Positions 1 through 11,790 of a DNA stretch of 64,000 nucleotides are shown here, piece by piece. The notes beneath the pieces were generated by a model, which saw only the letters and a program-made list of their open reading frames with translations, searched no databases and had not been told where the DNA came from. The DNA comes from Luscinia megarhynchos. Taxonomy: Eukaryota; Chordata; Aves; Passeriformes; Turdidae. The stretch is from positions 956,483-1,020,482 of the forward strand of contig CM067590.1 of NCBI GenBank assembly GCA_034336665.1. Reading direction: 5' to 3'. The first letter of the stretch is position 1. Each line of letters begins with the position of its first letter. Position numbers and translations under genes: made by a program.

Positions 1-917
1 AAATAGATTTAATTCCCTGGGCAACTGTACTAAAAGGTACCATGGAATTCCCAGCAGCTTTGCCACAAACCCCTCCAGAAGTGACAAAGAAGAAGTGGGA
101 TAATGTGGCAGCACTATCCCTGTAAAAAGTGGTTTTACAGCCAAAAAAACCCCTTAATTCCATCAAAAAGAGCTGAATTCCTTTTTCTTGCCTCATTTGT
201 GGGATGTCAGCCTCACAGAGATGAGCTCCTGGGCACAGGGTGGGGATTTTGGGGTGTCCTGGACTGGATGATTCCCTCCCAGGATATTCCAGGATTTCAG
301 GAATGTGCCCAGGCAGATACAGAGCTACAAGTGGCACAAACTTGATTTGTCTGAGCAGGGAGGACCTGCAGGAAAAGCATTTCCCCAAAAACTCTCCTGT
401 CCCAAAAGCCAAGCAGAGAAGGGGAGATCCAGGGGGAGAGAAGAGGCAGCTCTGCCTTGGAATCAGATTCCTGACACTCAGACAGCTCCACAAAACCTCC
501 AGCTGGAAATCTCCTCTCAGAGATAAGGCTTGGTTTAAAGGTGAACCAACTGGCCCAGCTTCAAGTCAGAGCTGAGAGAAAAACATCCAGATTCCCCTGA
601 GTTGGTTTGTTTATTTTGAATTCTCCAAGGCAGAGGAAGATTTTCAAGCTCCCTGCCCCATTTAAAATCATCCAAAGCTGGGAATTCCTTACTTGCCTCA
701 GCTACATTAACTCAATCTCATTAAACTCCACCAGCTAAGGGATTGTTTTCTGAGCAGGGAATCAAACATTATCCAGCTGACCATCTGGATATCTGCACTG
801 AGCTCCCTTAATAAACTGGCAAGAAGTTGGAAGTGATAAAAAAGAGCTGAAACCTCAAATTTGTAGGGATCTGACCTCTGCTTTGACTTCCTGAGAGGAA
901 AATTCAGGGGTTTTTAC
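1..917 (-). other. PGPEP1 intron 2 (partial)
   Basis: This stretch lies downstream of PGPEP1 exon 2 on the minus strand. It is AT-richer than the rest of the window. I see no exon, RNA gene or recognisable mobile element in it. The next PGPEP1 exon should lie left of base 1. Confidence 0.7.
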
Positions 918-3646
918 CTGCACTGCAATCCAGCTGGCGTTCACAGCGTGTTCTCCAAACGGCCCAAACCCTGCAAGAGAAGAAAAATTCACAGATTTGA
1001 CTCAACTTGAAGTTTCCAAAAGGTTTGGGCTCTCTCTGAAAAAAAAACCCAAACACTTCTACCACTCAATCCTTATTTCTTTACACTTGAGTATCAAACA
1101 AGGCACCTGCACTAAAATATTTCAACTACAGCCTTGTACACTGAAGAAAAACAATAACTTGCTTGAAAATAAATTTGGTTTTTTTTTTTTATTTGGGGAG
1201 AAGAATTTTCCTTCCTGCCCAGGTTAGAAAAACTTGTTATTACTAGCTAACTCGCCCGATGCCACAGAATTAGAATCATGATTGGATTTTCTATTCCTGA
1301 TTGCCTCAGCTCACAGCAGATGCTTCCACAAGCCTGCCTCAAATGTTCCTTCTCCACTCAGGGTCTTCTCCAAGATCTTCGTTAGCATTAATTACACCTC
1401 ACAAGGAAATAAACAGAGCTGTTGACAACCCACCTACACCACAGCAAAGGCTACCGAGGCGTTATCAAAAATACTTCCTTCAGCACCTCTAAATTCCTAA
1501 TGAATAACTTTGGAGTTAACTGGTAATCCATAACTTCTCTTTTTTTTTTTTTTTTTTTTTTTCCCTGAGCAAGCACACAAAGGTTGGGCAATTTATCTGG
1601 GCGTAACGTCGATATGCTTTAATTTAAAATGTCAGCGTTGCCCTCCGAGCCTGGTGCAATTAGGAGACATAAATCCTGCAAGGATCTGAGAGGGACCACA
1701 AATATCAGATGACACCTTAATGGAAATGTTGGATTTGCCCTCCCCAGGCAGGCTGAGGTGATGCTGCACAGGAGGAATTTCCCAAGCGTGGGCTCGTCCA
1801 CGCCCGTGGATCTCAACCCAGCGTCGCCAGCTCGGCCAAAATAAATATTCCCACAAAATCAAAAATGTTGGGGGTGTCTTCCTGCGAGCAGAACTGCAGG
1901 GGTGTGAGACAAACTATGACATGAGGCAAATTAATGCCTTCCCAGCTGTTTCTGCAAGTCCCACACGACTCTCTGGAAGCAAACATTGAGACCTGCTAAG
2001 TTTAATTCCTAAATAAAGCGTGATAATCCTATAAAAGAAATTAAATCCATATTTTAACCACTCAGCCACAGAAAGGCTGAAATTCTACAGGTGCCCAAGC
2101 ACAGGGCACGATTCTCTTGCTCCAAATCCCAAGCTGGCACAAACACAGCTGGGCTTGTGGCTGCTCTGACTCATCTGCTGCCCAGATCCCGTGTTCTCCC
2201 TTCCTGGGAGCATCAGGAACTTTGTGGGCAAGCCCCGACCCCACGGAGCACAGCCCATCCACCCCAGGGCCCTCCAAGGCTCATTAGCAGTAAACCAGCT
2301 GCAGGGATCGTGATGGGATTATCTCCTTAACGAGTTCTAAAAAAGAAATTGTGCACAAATAACGCTTATCCTGATCCAGCACGAGCTGGGAACCCACTGG
2401 GAACACAACACCATGCCCAGTTTTGAACGGAATTCAGCGTGACATCAATGACATTATCAAACAGGGGCAGAGCTGACAAGGCAACCACTGCATTTTGCTA
2501 GCAGACTTCCCTGAAGAAAAAAAAAAAAAAAAAAAGGGGGAAAAAAAAGAGCGTGGAGGAGCCTTGCGAGCAGCAGAACGTTTCCTGACGCAAGTTTTCT
2601 GTTTAGTCACCGCCACTCCACGCTGGATTCGGGCTTGGGAAAGGCAGGATTTGCCACCTGCTCCTCACAACTGCTCCCTGCAAAAGGCACTTTTGCCTGT
2701 GATTCCAGCCCCTGCTATTCAAACAGCCTCAACTTCAGCCGCTGGGGGGGTGAGATCTGAATAGTTTGGGCGAGTTCCCCATTTGTCACAGGACTGCCTC
2801 ACCCACAAATCACCCCGAGCTGCCTTTGTACCCCGGGAAGGGGCTGACAGCGCCGGGGCCTCTCGCTGCCTGCGCTCATTCTTCCCCCAGGCGCTTCTCG
2901 GGGGTTCAGGGTGGGGTGGTCAGCCGGGAATTCCCCCCTCCCTGCGCCCCAAATTGGTTTTCCAATTCCCTTCTTCCAGCGAATTGCAAAGCCTTGGGAT
3001 GGGGTCACGGATGGAAAAAGGGGATCTGAGTGGACGCTGGTTGGATAAGCGATAGGAAATTCCCTCACTACTGCATTCCCTCAGCTCTGACGCCCCTGAC
3101 CCACAGCCCCAAAACCCTCCAGACTCTGCCCTTCACCCCTTTTACCACCGCAGAAAGGGGACAGCCCCTCAAAACAGCCCCATTCCCTCTGACGGGACAG
3201 CACACCCCCCGTCTCCTCAGGGAAAGGGTTCCCCACTTATCCCCCCAGAATCTCAGGGAAGGGATCCCCCTCTGCCATGTGATGAAGGCGTCCCCAAAAT
3301 TACCCCTCTCCCCCAGACTCCTCATCGCAGAGAAGGGGTACACTCCAAACCCCCCACCACTTCGGGGAGGGGTCTTACACCTACCCCCGGCCTCTTTCGG
3401 TCAGGAAAAAGGTGTCCAGAGCTGCTCTGCCCACGACAGAGCAGGGGTGCCCCACCTGCACCCCTCAGATTTCCCTCAGAGCTGCCCCTCACCTCAGGGA
3501 AGGGCTCCCTCAAACCGCCCCCCCAGTCCCCTCACAGGGAAGCGCTCCCTCATCTCACCCCCCTCACAGGGAAGCGCTCCCTCATCTCACCCCCCTCACA
3601 CCCGCGCCGTACCCGTCACCACCACCGCCCGCCGCGGCTTCTCCAT
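918..3646 (-). CDS. PGPEP1: Pyroglutamyl-peptidase I, 5' part (exons 1 and 2 only)
   Basis: This cytosolic cysteine peptidase (family C15) removes N-terminal pyroglutamate from peptides. Two coding exons lie in the window. Exon 1 (3646 down to 3613) reads MEKPRRAVVVTG and ends in a split Gly codon before a gtacgg donor. Exon 2 (970 down to 918) follows a ttgcag acceptor, restores the phase and reads FGPFGEHAVNASWIAVQ before a gtaaaa donor. Together they match the start of vertebrate PGPEP1, including the conserved GFGPF motif near residue 13. The catalytic Glu, Cys and His lie in later exons to the left of the window, so the gene is cut by the window edge and is not broken. Intron 1 is about 2.6 kb. 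The start codon faces LSM4 across a shared CpG-rich promoter. Identity is firm; the 5' UTR end is not determined. Confidence 0.93.
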
Positions 3647-3682
3647 CGCGGCTCCGTCCCGTCCCGTCCCGCCGCTCCCGTC

Positions 3683-3683
<1 letters not shown>

Positions 3684-3717
<34 letters not shown>

Positions 3718-3718
3718 C
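3684..3718 (-). repeat. GGC/GCC trinucleotide repeat in the PGPEP1 5' UTR
   Basis: About a dozen uninterrupted CCG units (GGC on the PGPEP1 sense strand) lie about 40-70 bases upstream of the PGPEP1 start codon, inside a CpG island. The position fits the 5' UTR or core promoter. Confidence 0.8.
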
Positions 3719-4100
3719 CGCACTGAGCGCGGCCCCGCCCCGCGCCGCCCGCCCCGCCCCTCCCGGGCCCGCCGCTTCCGCCGCCGCGGCGGAAGTCCCG
3801 CAGCGGGACGGCCTGGTGCGCTTCACCCCTTACCGATCACCGGGAGCTCCCGTGCGCCGCGCAGCCCGAGGGGATCGGCTCGCCCGCCACAGCGCGGGAC
3901 TCGCGGGGGGGTTGGTTAAATAAAACGCTCGCCTTGAGCCTCCTGGGGGTTCCCTGCTCGGCTGTGCGGGAGCACGAAGCGAGGCTGCGCTACCGGGAGC
4001 TGCGGAGCGCGTCTCGTCCCATCGCGGCGCGTCCCGTCCCGGGCGGTGCCGCCGCAAAGGCGCGGACCGAGCGGCGCGGCGCGGCCGGGCCGCGATCCGC

Positions 4101-4175
4101 GCTCTGATTGGCTGCTGCAGGACCGCGCCGCGCTCTGATTGGCTGCGGCGGGACCGCGCTGCGCTCTGATTGGCC
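4101..4175 (+). promoter_or_regulatory. Three inverted CCAAT boxes at 31-bp spacing (NF-Y-type sites)
   Basis: ATTGG occurs at 4107-4111, 4138-4142 and 4169-4173, each in the same context (CTCTGATTGG). The period is exactly 31 bp, about three helical turns, so all three sites face one side of the DNA. CTCTGATTGG is a good NF-Y site. The array ends about 70 bases before the LSM4 start codon. Confidence 0.75.
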
Positions 4176-4242
4176 CCGCTCGGAGCCGGGGGCGGTTTGA
4201 GCGGCAGCGCCCGGCGCGGCGGCGGCTCCCGGCTCCGGCACG

Positions 4243-7200
4243 ATGGTGAGCGGCGGCAGCGGGGCGGGGAACGGGGAACGGGAACCGGGAACCGCGCTCG
4301 GGAGGAGGCTGGGGCGGAGGGCATGGCTCGTGCCTCCCCCCCCGCCAGGGATGGCGTGCCCGGTGCCCCGCTCGGTGCTCGGCTCGGTGCCCCGCCCGGT
4401 GTCCCGTTGTCGGTCGGTGCCTGAGGCCTTTCTCCTCTCTTCCCCTCGCAGCTGCCCCTGTCTTTGCTGAAGACGGCGCAGAACCACCCCATGGTGAGTA
4501 CGGGCCGCGCGGCCCTGCCCCGTTCCCCTCACCGGTACCGTGTGGTGACACCGGGCACGTCCCGGTACCGGCGCTGGGCCGGCGCCCCGTGACTGCTGTT
4601 GTCTCGCAGCTGGTGGAGCTGAAGAACGGCGAGACGTACAACGGGCACCTGGTGAGCTGCGACAACTGGATGAACATCAACCTGCGGGAGGTGATCTGCA
4701 CATCGCGGGTAAGGCCGGGCACCGGGCACCGGGCAGGGTCAGTCATGGCAGTGACCATGGGGAACAACACCGGGCAGGGTCACCCATGGCAGTGACCAAC
4801 AACCAGCACCGGGCAGGGTCAGTCATGGCAGTGACCAACAACCGGCACTGGGCAGGGGTCACCCATGGTAGTGACCACGGGGAACACCGGGCAGGGTCAG
4901 TCACGGCAGTGACCACTGGGAACAACACCAGGCAGGGTCACTCATGGCAGTGACCACTGGGAAAAACACTGGGCAGGGGTCACCCATGGCAGTGACCAAC
5001 AACCGGCACTGGGCAGGGGTCACCCATGGTAGTGACCACTGGGAACACCGGGCAGGGTCAGTCATGGCAGTGACCACGGGGATAAAACACCGGGCAGGGT
5101 CACCCATGGCAGTGACCAACAACCGGCACCGGGCAGGGGTCACCCACCCTGGCATGGGACAATGGTCACCACACATTGTGTCCACAGGGAGCACCCAGGA
5201 CCAGACAGGTGACTGTCACCCCAAATAGTGTCCCCGGATGTTCCCTAGCTCTGTCCCTGCAGCCAGGCTGGCTCTGCTGTGGCTCACATCGCTCCTATGG
5301 AAGCGTGACCTCTGCCTGAAATGTGGATTTAATGTAATTATTAGTGATGTCCATGTAATTATTGATAATGTCCATAATGAAGGAGCAGCATTGTGTATGG
5401 GTGAAAGTGAATTTCTGCACAGGATGAGGGGCTGGGGTCCCTCATCCCCCTGGGCCCCACGTGCTGTGTTGCTGATTCAGGTTTCCCAAAAACACAGTCT
5501 TTACCTGTCCCAGGCAGCCTCAAACACCAAAATCTCTTTTACTCCCTGCCTGACTCTCTTCTCTCCACATCCACCTGAGTTCACCCACTGAAGTTGTCTG
5601 GGACCTTTGCCCTTGGCCAAAATTGCTCCAGGAGATTGGGATCTGTGTTTTGGGCTTTGACCTCCCTCAGAAATGTCTGGTCTCGTCCCTGTGGGAAGCA
5701 CAGATGGAAATCCAGCTGTTGTTGTGCTTTCCCAGCTCTGGAATGTCAGAGCTCCATGGGGGAGGCTGGCAGGGATCCTTGTTCTTCCAAAAATCTCCCT
5801 GCAAACCCCCCAGTTCCTGTTTTTTTTGGAATGATGTTGCTGGGGCACATCAGTGTGGCAGAGAAGATACCCTGAGTGAGGCTTGGGAGGGAATTTTGGG
5901 GTGGAATTTGTGGCTGGATCATGGTGGGACAAGGAACTGCTGTTGAATTTAGTGGGATGGGGACTCAGAGGAGGTGACAACAAAGCTTTACCCGTGCCCA
6001 GGACACAGGGCATGATTCCCTTCTCCTTGGAAATTCGCTTCCAAAGGCTCAGTGCTGTGCCTGGGAAGAGCAGCAGCTCAGGTTTTATTCCCTCTGGGTG
6101 ATCTGGAGGCATTCCCCAGAAGGACATGGAATCCAAGGTGATCAGAGGGATGGAACAACTCTGCTGTGGGAAAAGACTGCGAGGGTTGGGATTGTTCAGC
6201 CTGGAGAAGAGAAAGTTTGGGGTCATCTAATTGTGGCTTTCCAGTGCCTGAAGGGGCTGACAAAACCATGGAGAGAAACTTTGGATGAGGGATGGAGTGA
6301 CAGGACACAGGGAGTAGCTTCAGACTGGCAGAGAGGGCAGGGTTAGGTGTGATTTTGGGAAGGAATTCCTCCCTGTGAAGCTGGTGAGGGTTTGGGGTGA
6401 GATTCCCAGAGCAGCTGTGGCTGCCCCATCCCTGTCAGTGTCCAAGGCCAGGCTGGAACAACCTGAGACAGCAGAAAATGTGGAATTGGACAATCTCTTA
6501 GTCCCTTCCAACCCAAACCATTCCACAATTCCACCAATCTGTGAGCTGGAGAGCAGCCTCAGCTGCCTTCAACCACCCCCAGAATCCCAGTGAGGGTTGG
6601 ACTGGTGGCACTGGTGGCCACTAGATGGCACGGGACAACGAGCCGGGAGCTGCTTGTTTACTCGGGGGAGGAGGAACGAGGAAGCAGCAGAGCCTGGAGC
6701 TCCATCCCTTCCTGCATCCCGAGCCAAGCAGAGCAGCCAGGCACATCCAAGGCAGGGTGGGGTTTGCTGGGTGTCTCTTGGAAGGGAATTGTTGCTCCTC
6801 TGCCTCGTCCTGGGCTTGCCCGTGCAGGCAGAGCTGCCCCAAATAACTCCCAGGAGAGCAGGAACGGGCTGTGCTGCTCTCAGCTCCTCTCCTGGGACAC
6901 AGCAGGTCCACATGAGGATCTGGGCTGGAGCCATCCCAGCTGCAGCCAGGCCCTGCTGGAGCTGGGACGAGGCGGGTCCCAGTCCCTCCTCCCAGTTACA
7001 TCATGCCCAGGGAGTTGTTGTTCAGCTCTGGGTTTTTATTCTCACAACCACTCGATGAAACCCTGCTGGGCTGAGTGCTGGGGAAGGTATCCCGGGAAAA
7101 AACCCTGAAACTGAGTCCTGGGGGAGCCCAGGAAAACCCTGAAACTGAGCCCTGGGGGAGCCCATGATATCCCAGGAAAATCCTGAAACTGGGTCTTAGG

Positions 7201-8754
7201 GAATCCCAGGAAAACCCTGAAACTGAGTCCTAGGGGAGCCCCAGGAAAACCCTGAAACTGAGCCCTGGGGAAGCCCATGATATCCCAGGAAAACCCTGAA
7301 ATTGGGTCCTGGAGAATCCCAGGAGAATCCTGAAACTTAGTCTTAGGAAAGCCCATTGTATCCCAGGAAAACCCTGAAATTGGGTCCTGGGGAATCCCAG
7401 GAAAACCCTGAAACTTAGTCTTAGGAAAGCCCATTGTATCCCAGGAAAACCCTGAAATTGGGTCCTGGGGAATCCCAGGAAAACCCTGAAATTGGGTCCT
7501 GGGAAGGCCACAGTATCCCAGAAAACCCTGAAACTGCTGCTCTAAAACTGGGCCACCTGAATAAATTTTTTAAAATGCATTTTTAATAAATACATAATAT
7601 GTGAGCTCCTTATTTCCCTCAGCTGCTCTGGAGGCTCACATCCCACAGCCAGCTGGCTCCAGAGCTGCCTCACTGCTCCCTCCACACCCCAGAGGAGGGA
7701 AGGAGTGGGGTGACTCCCAGCTGGAGAAGAATCCTGGCCACAGCTGCATTTTTTCTTACCAGAATTGGGTGTTCACCACCATTTTAACTCGAGTCTCTTG
7801 CCCCACTTTCAATTCCCTCCTGGTGCAAGAAGGGAAGAAGGGCCTTGTTTCCTCACCCTCTTCTTCTGACATTTTCTGCCAGTTTGAGGGAGCTGTGGAA
7901 CAAATTGAAACGACAGTTTTTTTTTATGGGGGCTCTGTGTTCTGAGGAGTTAAATCCCCCCTTTTTCACAGCTACTTACAGATAACACTCCCAGCAAAGA
8001 CAGCTGGAGCTCTCTCCCTCTCCTCAAAAGCCCTCTAAAAGTGACCCAAAACCTGCAGGTTTTGCTCGTGGACCCTCACGTGTTGCTCCCCAACAGGACG
8101 GGGACAAGTTCTGGAGGATGCCAGAGTGCTACATCCGTGGCAGCACCATCAAATACCTGCGGATCCCTGACGAAATCATTGACATGGTGAAGGAGGAGGT
8201 GGTGTCCAAGGGCAGAGGCCGTGGTGGGATGCAGCAGCAGAAGCAACAGAAGGGCCGTGGGGTTGGAGGAGCTGGACGAGGTAAAAAATCCTAATTTTTT
8301 TCCCCCCCTCAGCTTGGAGAGGGGAGAGTGGGATCCCTGCTTTTAAAATCTCCCTTTTTGTGCAAGGAGCAGCTCTGTTTTAAAGGCAGGGCTGTGTCTG
8401 GGAGAAGCTGGGGCTGTTCCTGAGCAGGATCCAGTCGAGCGAGTGCATAAGGCAGCCCTGCCAAGGAACAGGGAGGATTGGTGCCAGGGATGGGCCTCCC
8501 TCCTTCCTGGGGTTGGGCAGCAGCTTAAGACAGTCTCAACTTGACTGTTTCAGCTCCTCCTGGCTCGATGGGAAGCATGGCATTCAGAACTGTAGCTTAG
8601 CAAGGCCAGGGAAAAAAAAAAAAAAAGGCTGTTCTAGGTGAAAATTGGGAAAATAGTGAAAATAAACCAGGCTCTGCCCATGGCAGCAAGAGAAAAAAAT
8701 TATCTTCTCCCCCATTAAAATGGGGCTTTGGGTTTCCTGATTTGTTAATGTATT

Positions 8755-8789
<35 letters not shown>

Positions 8790-10466
8790 CAAAACTATGT
8801 GAGGTTTTGAGTTCCTCCTGAAACATGAATAATTCATGTTCCTGATAAAGGGGAGGTTGCCACTTCAGAAGAAATAGGTCACCAAAACAGCCCTTCCCAT
8901 TTCCCAGGGTTGGGTGATCCCAGGGCACTTCAGCTGGGGGATATGCTGCTCCTCTTCCCCCCAAATCACCCTGCTGGAAGCCTGGGAGGTGTTTGCTCTG
9001 CTGCTCACCCCATTTTTGGGATTTGTGGTCACCCCACAACCCCGGGGCTGCTCTCAGCCCAGGCTTTACCTGCAGTGGGAGCTTAAAAATCCTGATTTAA
9101 ATTTCAGAAGGAGCCCTGGGGATGGGGACAGGGATGTGTGAAGCTGCCTTGAGGAGCTTTGTGCCAGGAATCCTGGTGGGATGGGCCTGGGGCTGATTCC
9201 CAGCAGCTCCTTCTCCCCAAATCCCCTCCAGGGGGGCTCCTGGAAGCTCCCAGCAGGCAGAAATGACCTTTCCAAATCTCAAGGCTCCCTTTATTTTTGT
9301 TCCCCTCCTTGCCTTTGCAGTGTCCAGAGTGCTTGGCACATTTTTTGGATTTTTTTTTTTTTTGTTAGGGGGATAAACACCAAAGCCACAGTTATTTTTT
9401 TTCCCTGCTGTGGCAATGCCCACCTTGTGGGGAGCAGGGCTGAGCTCTGAGGTGGAGCTGCTGCTGTTCCCATGTGCAGCCTCCATTTGCTGATGGAATA
9501 TTTTCAAGGGAAGCTTCAGCATTTGCTAATTAGCTCAAAGGTTTGGCTCTCATTACCGAGACACGAAGGGAGGAGGGAAAGGGAAAAAAAAAAAAAAAAA
9601 AAAGCAGGACAATTTTGTTGGGAGGCCAGCAGGCAGGAGGGAAGCTGTAATTGTGCTCACAGTTGAAAGGATTATTGTTTCTGACACTGGTAATCCTCCT
9701 CCTTTGACTTCTTGCTTGCCAAACTCAGAAGTCCCCAGCCTTTGCTCCAGGAGGAGCATCCCAAGCACTGCAGGGTTGGGAATAATTTATGTTTTGCCTC
9801 TGGTTTGGGCATGTCTCCTCCTTCTAGAGAAGCTCTTGTGCCTGGTGCTTGGATTTTGGGTCTCCTTTGGGTTCTGCCTTTTGTCCCTTCATCCCTAGGG
9901 TGGGATTTTGGGGATAAATCTGAGGGCTGGGCTCAGCACCTCTTGTGGGTTTGGGTCTGAGGATGCTCCTCTTGCTGTAGCACCCCAAATCCTGTGCCCA
10001 GTGCCCTCTCCAGAGCCAAGGATTGCTCTGTCCAGTTTTTGGGGTGCCCTCACAGCTCTCAGGGGACACGTTACAACCTGGATTTTGGATTTTTTGCTTC
10101 CCTGGTTCTGTATTTTTGGAAGAAACTTCAGCTCACCACGAGATTAACACAAATCATGGATTTACACACCAGGGAGATGCTGCTGGACCTGCTGCTGAGG
10201 GGTTTATGCACCTCCTAAATAAAGGTCTGGGGACTAGAAAAGGAGAAGTCAAAAATTCACATTTCTGCTTCTAACACTCAAAAATAAGCAAGTTTTTGGG
10301 TAAAACACAAATAACTGAAGCTCTGAGTTACTCCTGCCTTACAGGGATGCTGTTACCTCTTCCTTTCTGCTCCACAGGTGTGTTTGGTGGCCGTGGCAGA
10401 GGAATTCCAGGCAGTGGAAGAGGCCAGCAGGAAAAAAAGCCAGGCAGGCAATCAGCCAAGCAGTGA
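4243..10466 (+). CDS. LSM4: U6 snRNA-associated Sm-like protein LSm4
   Basis: LSm4 is a subunit of the LSm2-8 ring, which binds the U6 snRNA 3' end in the nucleus, and of the LSm1-7 ring, which acts in cytoplasmic mRNA decapping. Five coding exons join in phase: 4243-4245, 4452-4493, 4610-4708, 8097-8280 and 10378-10466. The product is 138 residues (human 139). Exon 1 codes only the initiator Met; exon 2 begins [14 protein letters not shown]. The Sm1 motif spans roughly residues 12-46 ([20 protein letters not shown]) and Sm2 covers [21 protein letters not shown]. The C-terminal tail is rich in Arg-Gly (GRGRGG, FGGRGRG), typical of LSm4 and a likely arginine methylation target. All introns are GT-AG. 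Intron 3 (3.4 kb) carries two minisatellites and a CR1 piece. Identity is certain. Confidence 0.97.
4709..5160. repeat. Minisatellite in LSM4 intron 3
   Basis: Eight or more imperfect copies of a unit of about 50 bp built from CACCGGGCAGGGTCA and CATGGCAGTGACCA begin immediately after the exon 3 donor. Short reading frames across it are artefacts of periodicity. Confidence 0.85.
6020..6535 (+). mobile_element. CR1 LINE 3' fragment in LSM4 intron 3
   Basis: The segment shows the usual avian CR1 3' region in sense orientation: the GATCAGAGGGATGG block, TTCAGCCTGGAGAAGAGAA, the GTGTCCAAGGCCAGGCTGG block and the terminal CCTTCCAACCCAAACCATTCC. The 5' part is missing, as is normal for CR1. The left boundary is approximate. 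I see no intact reverse transcriptase. Confidence 0.85.
7095..7540. repeat. Minisatellite in LSM4 intron 3 (second array)
   Basis: Tandem copies of an imperfect unit of 30-60 bp built around CCCAGGAAAACCCTGAAA and TGGGTCCTGGGGAA. Some units carry a GCCCATGATATC or GCCCATTGTATC insert, so the array has a higher-order pattern. Confidence 0.85.
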
Positions 10467-11790
10467 GATGTCTGCAGCCAGGCAGGGACAGTTTGGGTTT
10501 TGTCACCTCAGGGTTGCCACGTGTCCAAAAACGTTCCCTTTCCCACTCTTCCATCAGAATCAGAGCCCAAATCATGTTCCTTTGGAAGCCCCTCATGCTT
10601 TAATCTGGTGGAGTTTTCTCTCCTTGTAGTCAGTAAATCATTGGAAATGTTTTTTAAAAATCCGTTCACGGTTAAGGACCGAGGTTCTGCCTTCTTCTGA
10701 GAGTGAATTTTTCAGGCTCACCAGGTTTAATTTAAAATATTTTCCTGTTCAGAAGTACCAGAATGAAGGCAAACACTTTCTGGATTGCTTGGATTTTTTT
10801 TTAATACTTGAAACTTGGGAAACTTGTTTTGTTTGTAACAGATGTGTTTTGGTTTAAAAACACTGAACTCGAGGATGTTGTGTCTGTATGTGAATAGTCC
10901 TAAAGGTTTGGGGTTTTTTTTAAAACCAACAAACTTTTAAGCTATTGCTTTTCTCCTGGCCAGTGAGCTCTGATTCTCCAATGGCTTAAAGGAGGGTTGA
11001 ACACTGGCCTTCAAGGCTTGTTCCCAAGAGAGCTTTGTGACAAATGAGCATTTCCCAATTAGTTCATTGCTAATTTGACTTCAGATTAGAAGTTTCCTTT
11101 AAAGGAACAGGTTTTTTTCTGTGTTGTTTTTGTTTTTTGGTTGGTTTTTTTTTGCATGAGGCTGGTGCACCCCTTATTCCTTATGGGGGATTTAATTTTT
11201 TTTTTAAAGCAACTTGAGTTGATTTACATGGATATATTTCCCCCCCACCTTGCTTTGAAAACTCTCTCCCTTCTGCTGTGACACCAAGTCCTGAACTCTG
11301 ACAATATTTCTCAACCTAATTTCTTCCAGTACCTGGTGACTGACCTCACTGGCTGTACCTGTCACTTCCTCCCCCAGCCACCAATTATCTTCCCTTGGGG
11401 ACACAAGCCAGCGTGTGAACGTGTCCCTCCTGCAGGTTCAGAAAACTCCTGGGAATTCCCAGGTCAGGTTGCTCCAGTCTTCCATCCCATGAGCAAAATG
11501 CACCCTCAGAATATCCTGGCTGATCCCAATCGAGGGCATGGGGGGAAGGAACAGCTCTGGGTGTGCCTCAATCCCCCCTGGATGGATGAAACAGCTGAAT
11601 TTTGGGGAGGGAAAGTGGTATTGTGACTTGTTTTGAGCAGGTTTTGGGGTTGGTTCTCGTATTGGAGCGTCTGCCATCGCCACTGTACTGAAAAGGAGTG
11701 AAAACATGCTTTTATAGACTTATTTTTTTAATGTTTATAGCACTGGGCGCAGTGGTGATTGAGAATAAATCTCCAGCCTCTTCCAGCTGC
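10467..11790 (+). other. LSM4 3' UTR with poly(A) signal
   Basis: The sequence after the LSM4 stop codon is T-rich and has no other gene. A canonical AATAAA lies at 11764-11769 and is followed by a GT-rich stretch (GTGTGTCTGTGGTG), so cleavage near 11785 is likely. This implies a 3' UTR of about 1.3 kb. Confidence 0.65.

Larger units (their letters stand above)
3650..4242. promoter_or_regulatory. Divergent CpG-island promoter of PGPEP1 and LSM4
   Basis: The two start codons point away from each other and are 596 bases apart in very GC- and CpG-rich sequence with no TATA box, as expected of a bidirectional housekeeping promoter. The LSM4 side carries three CCAAT boxes. The exact start sites cannot be read from sequence. 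Confidence 0.75.
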
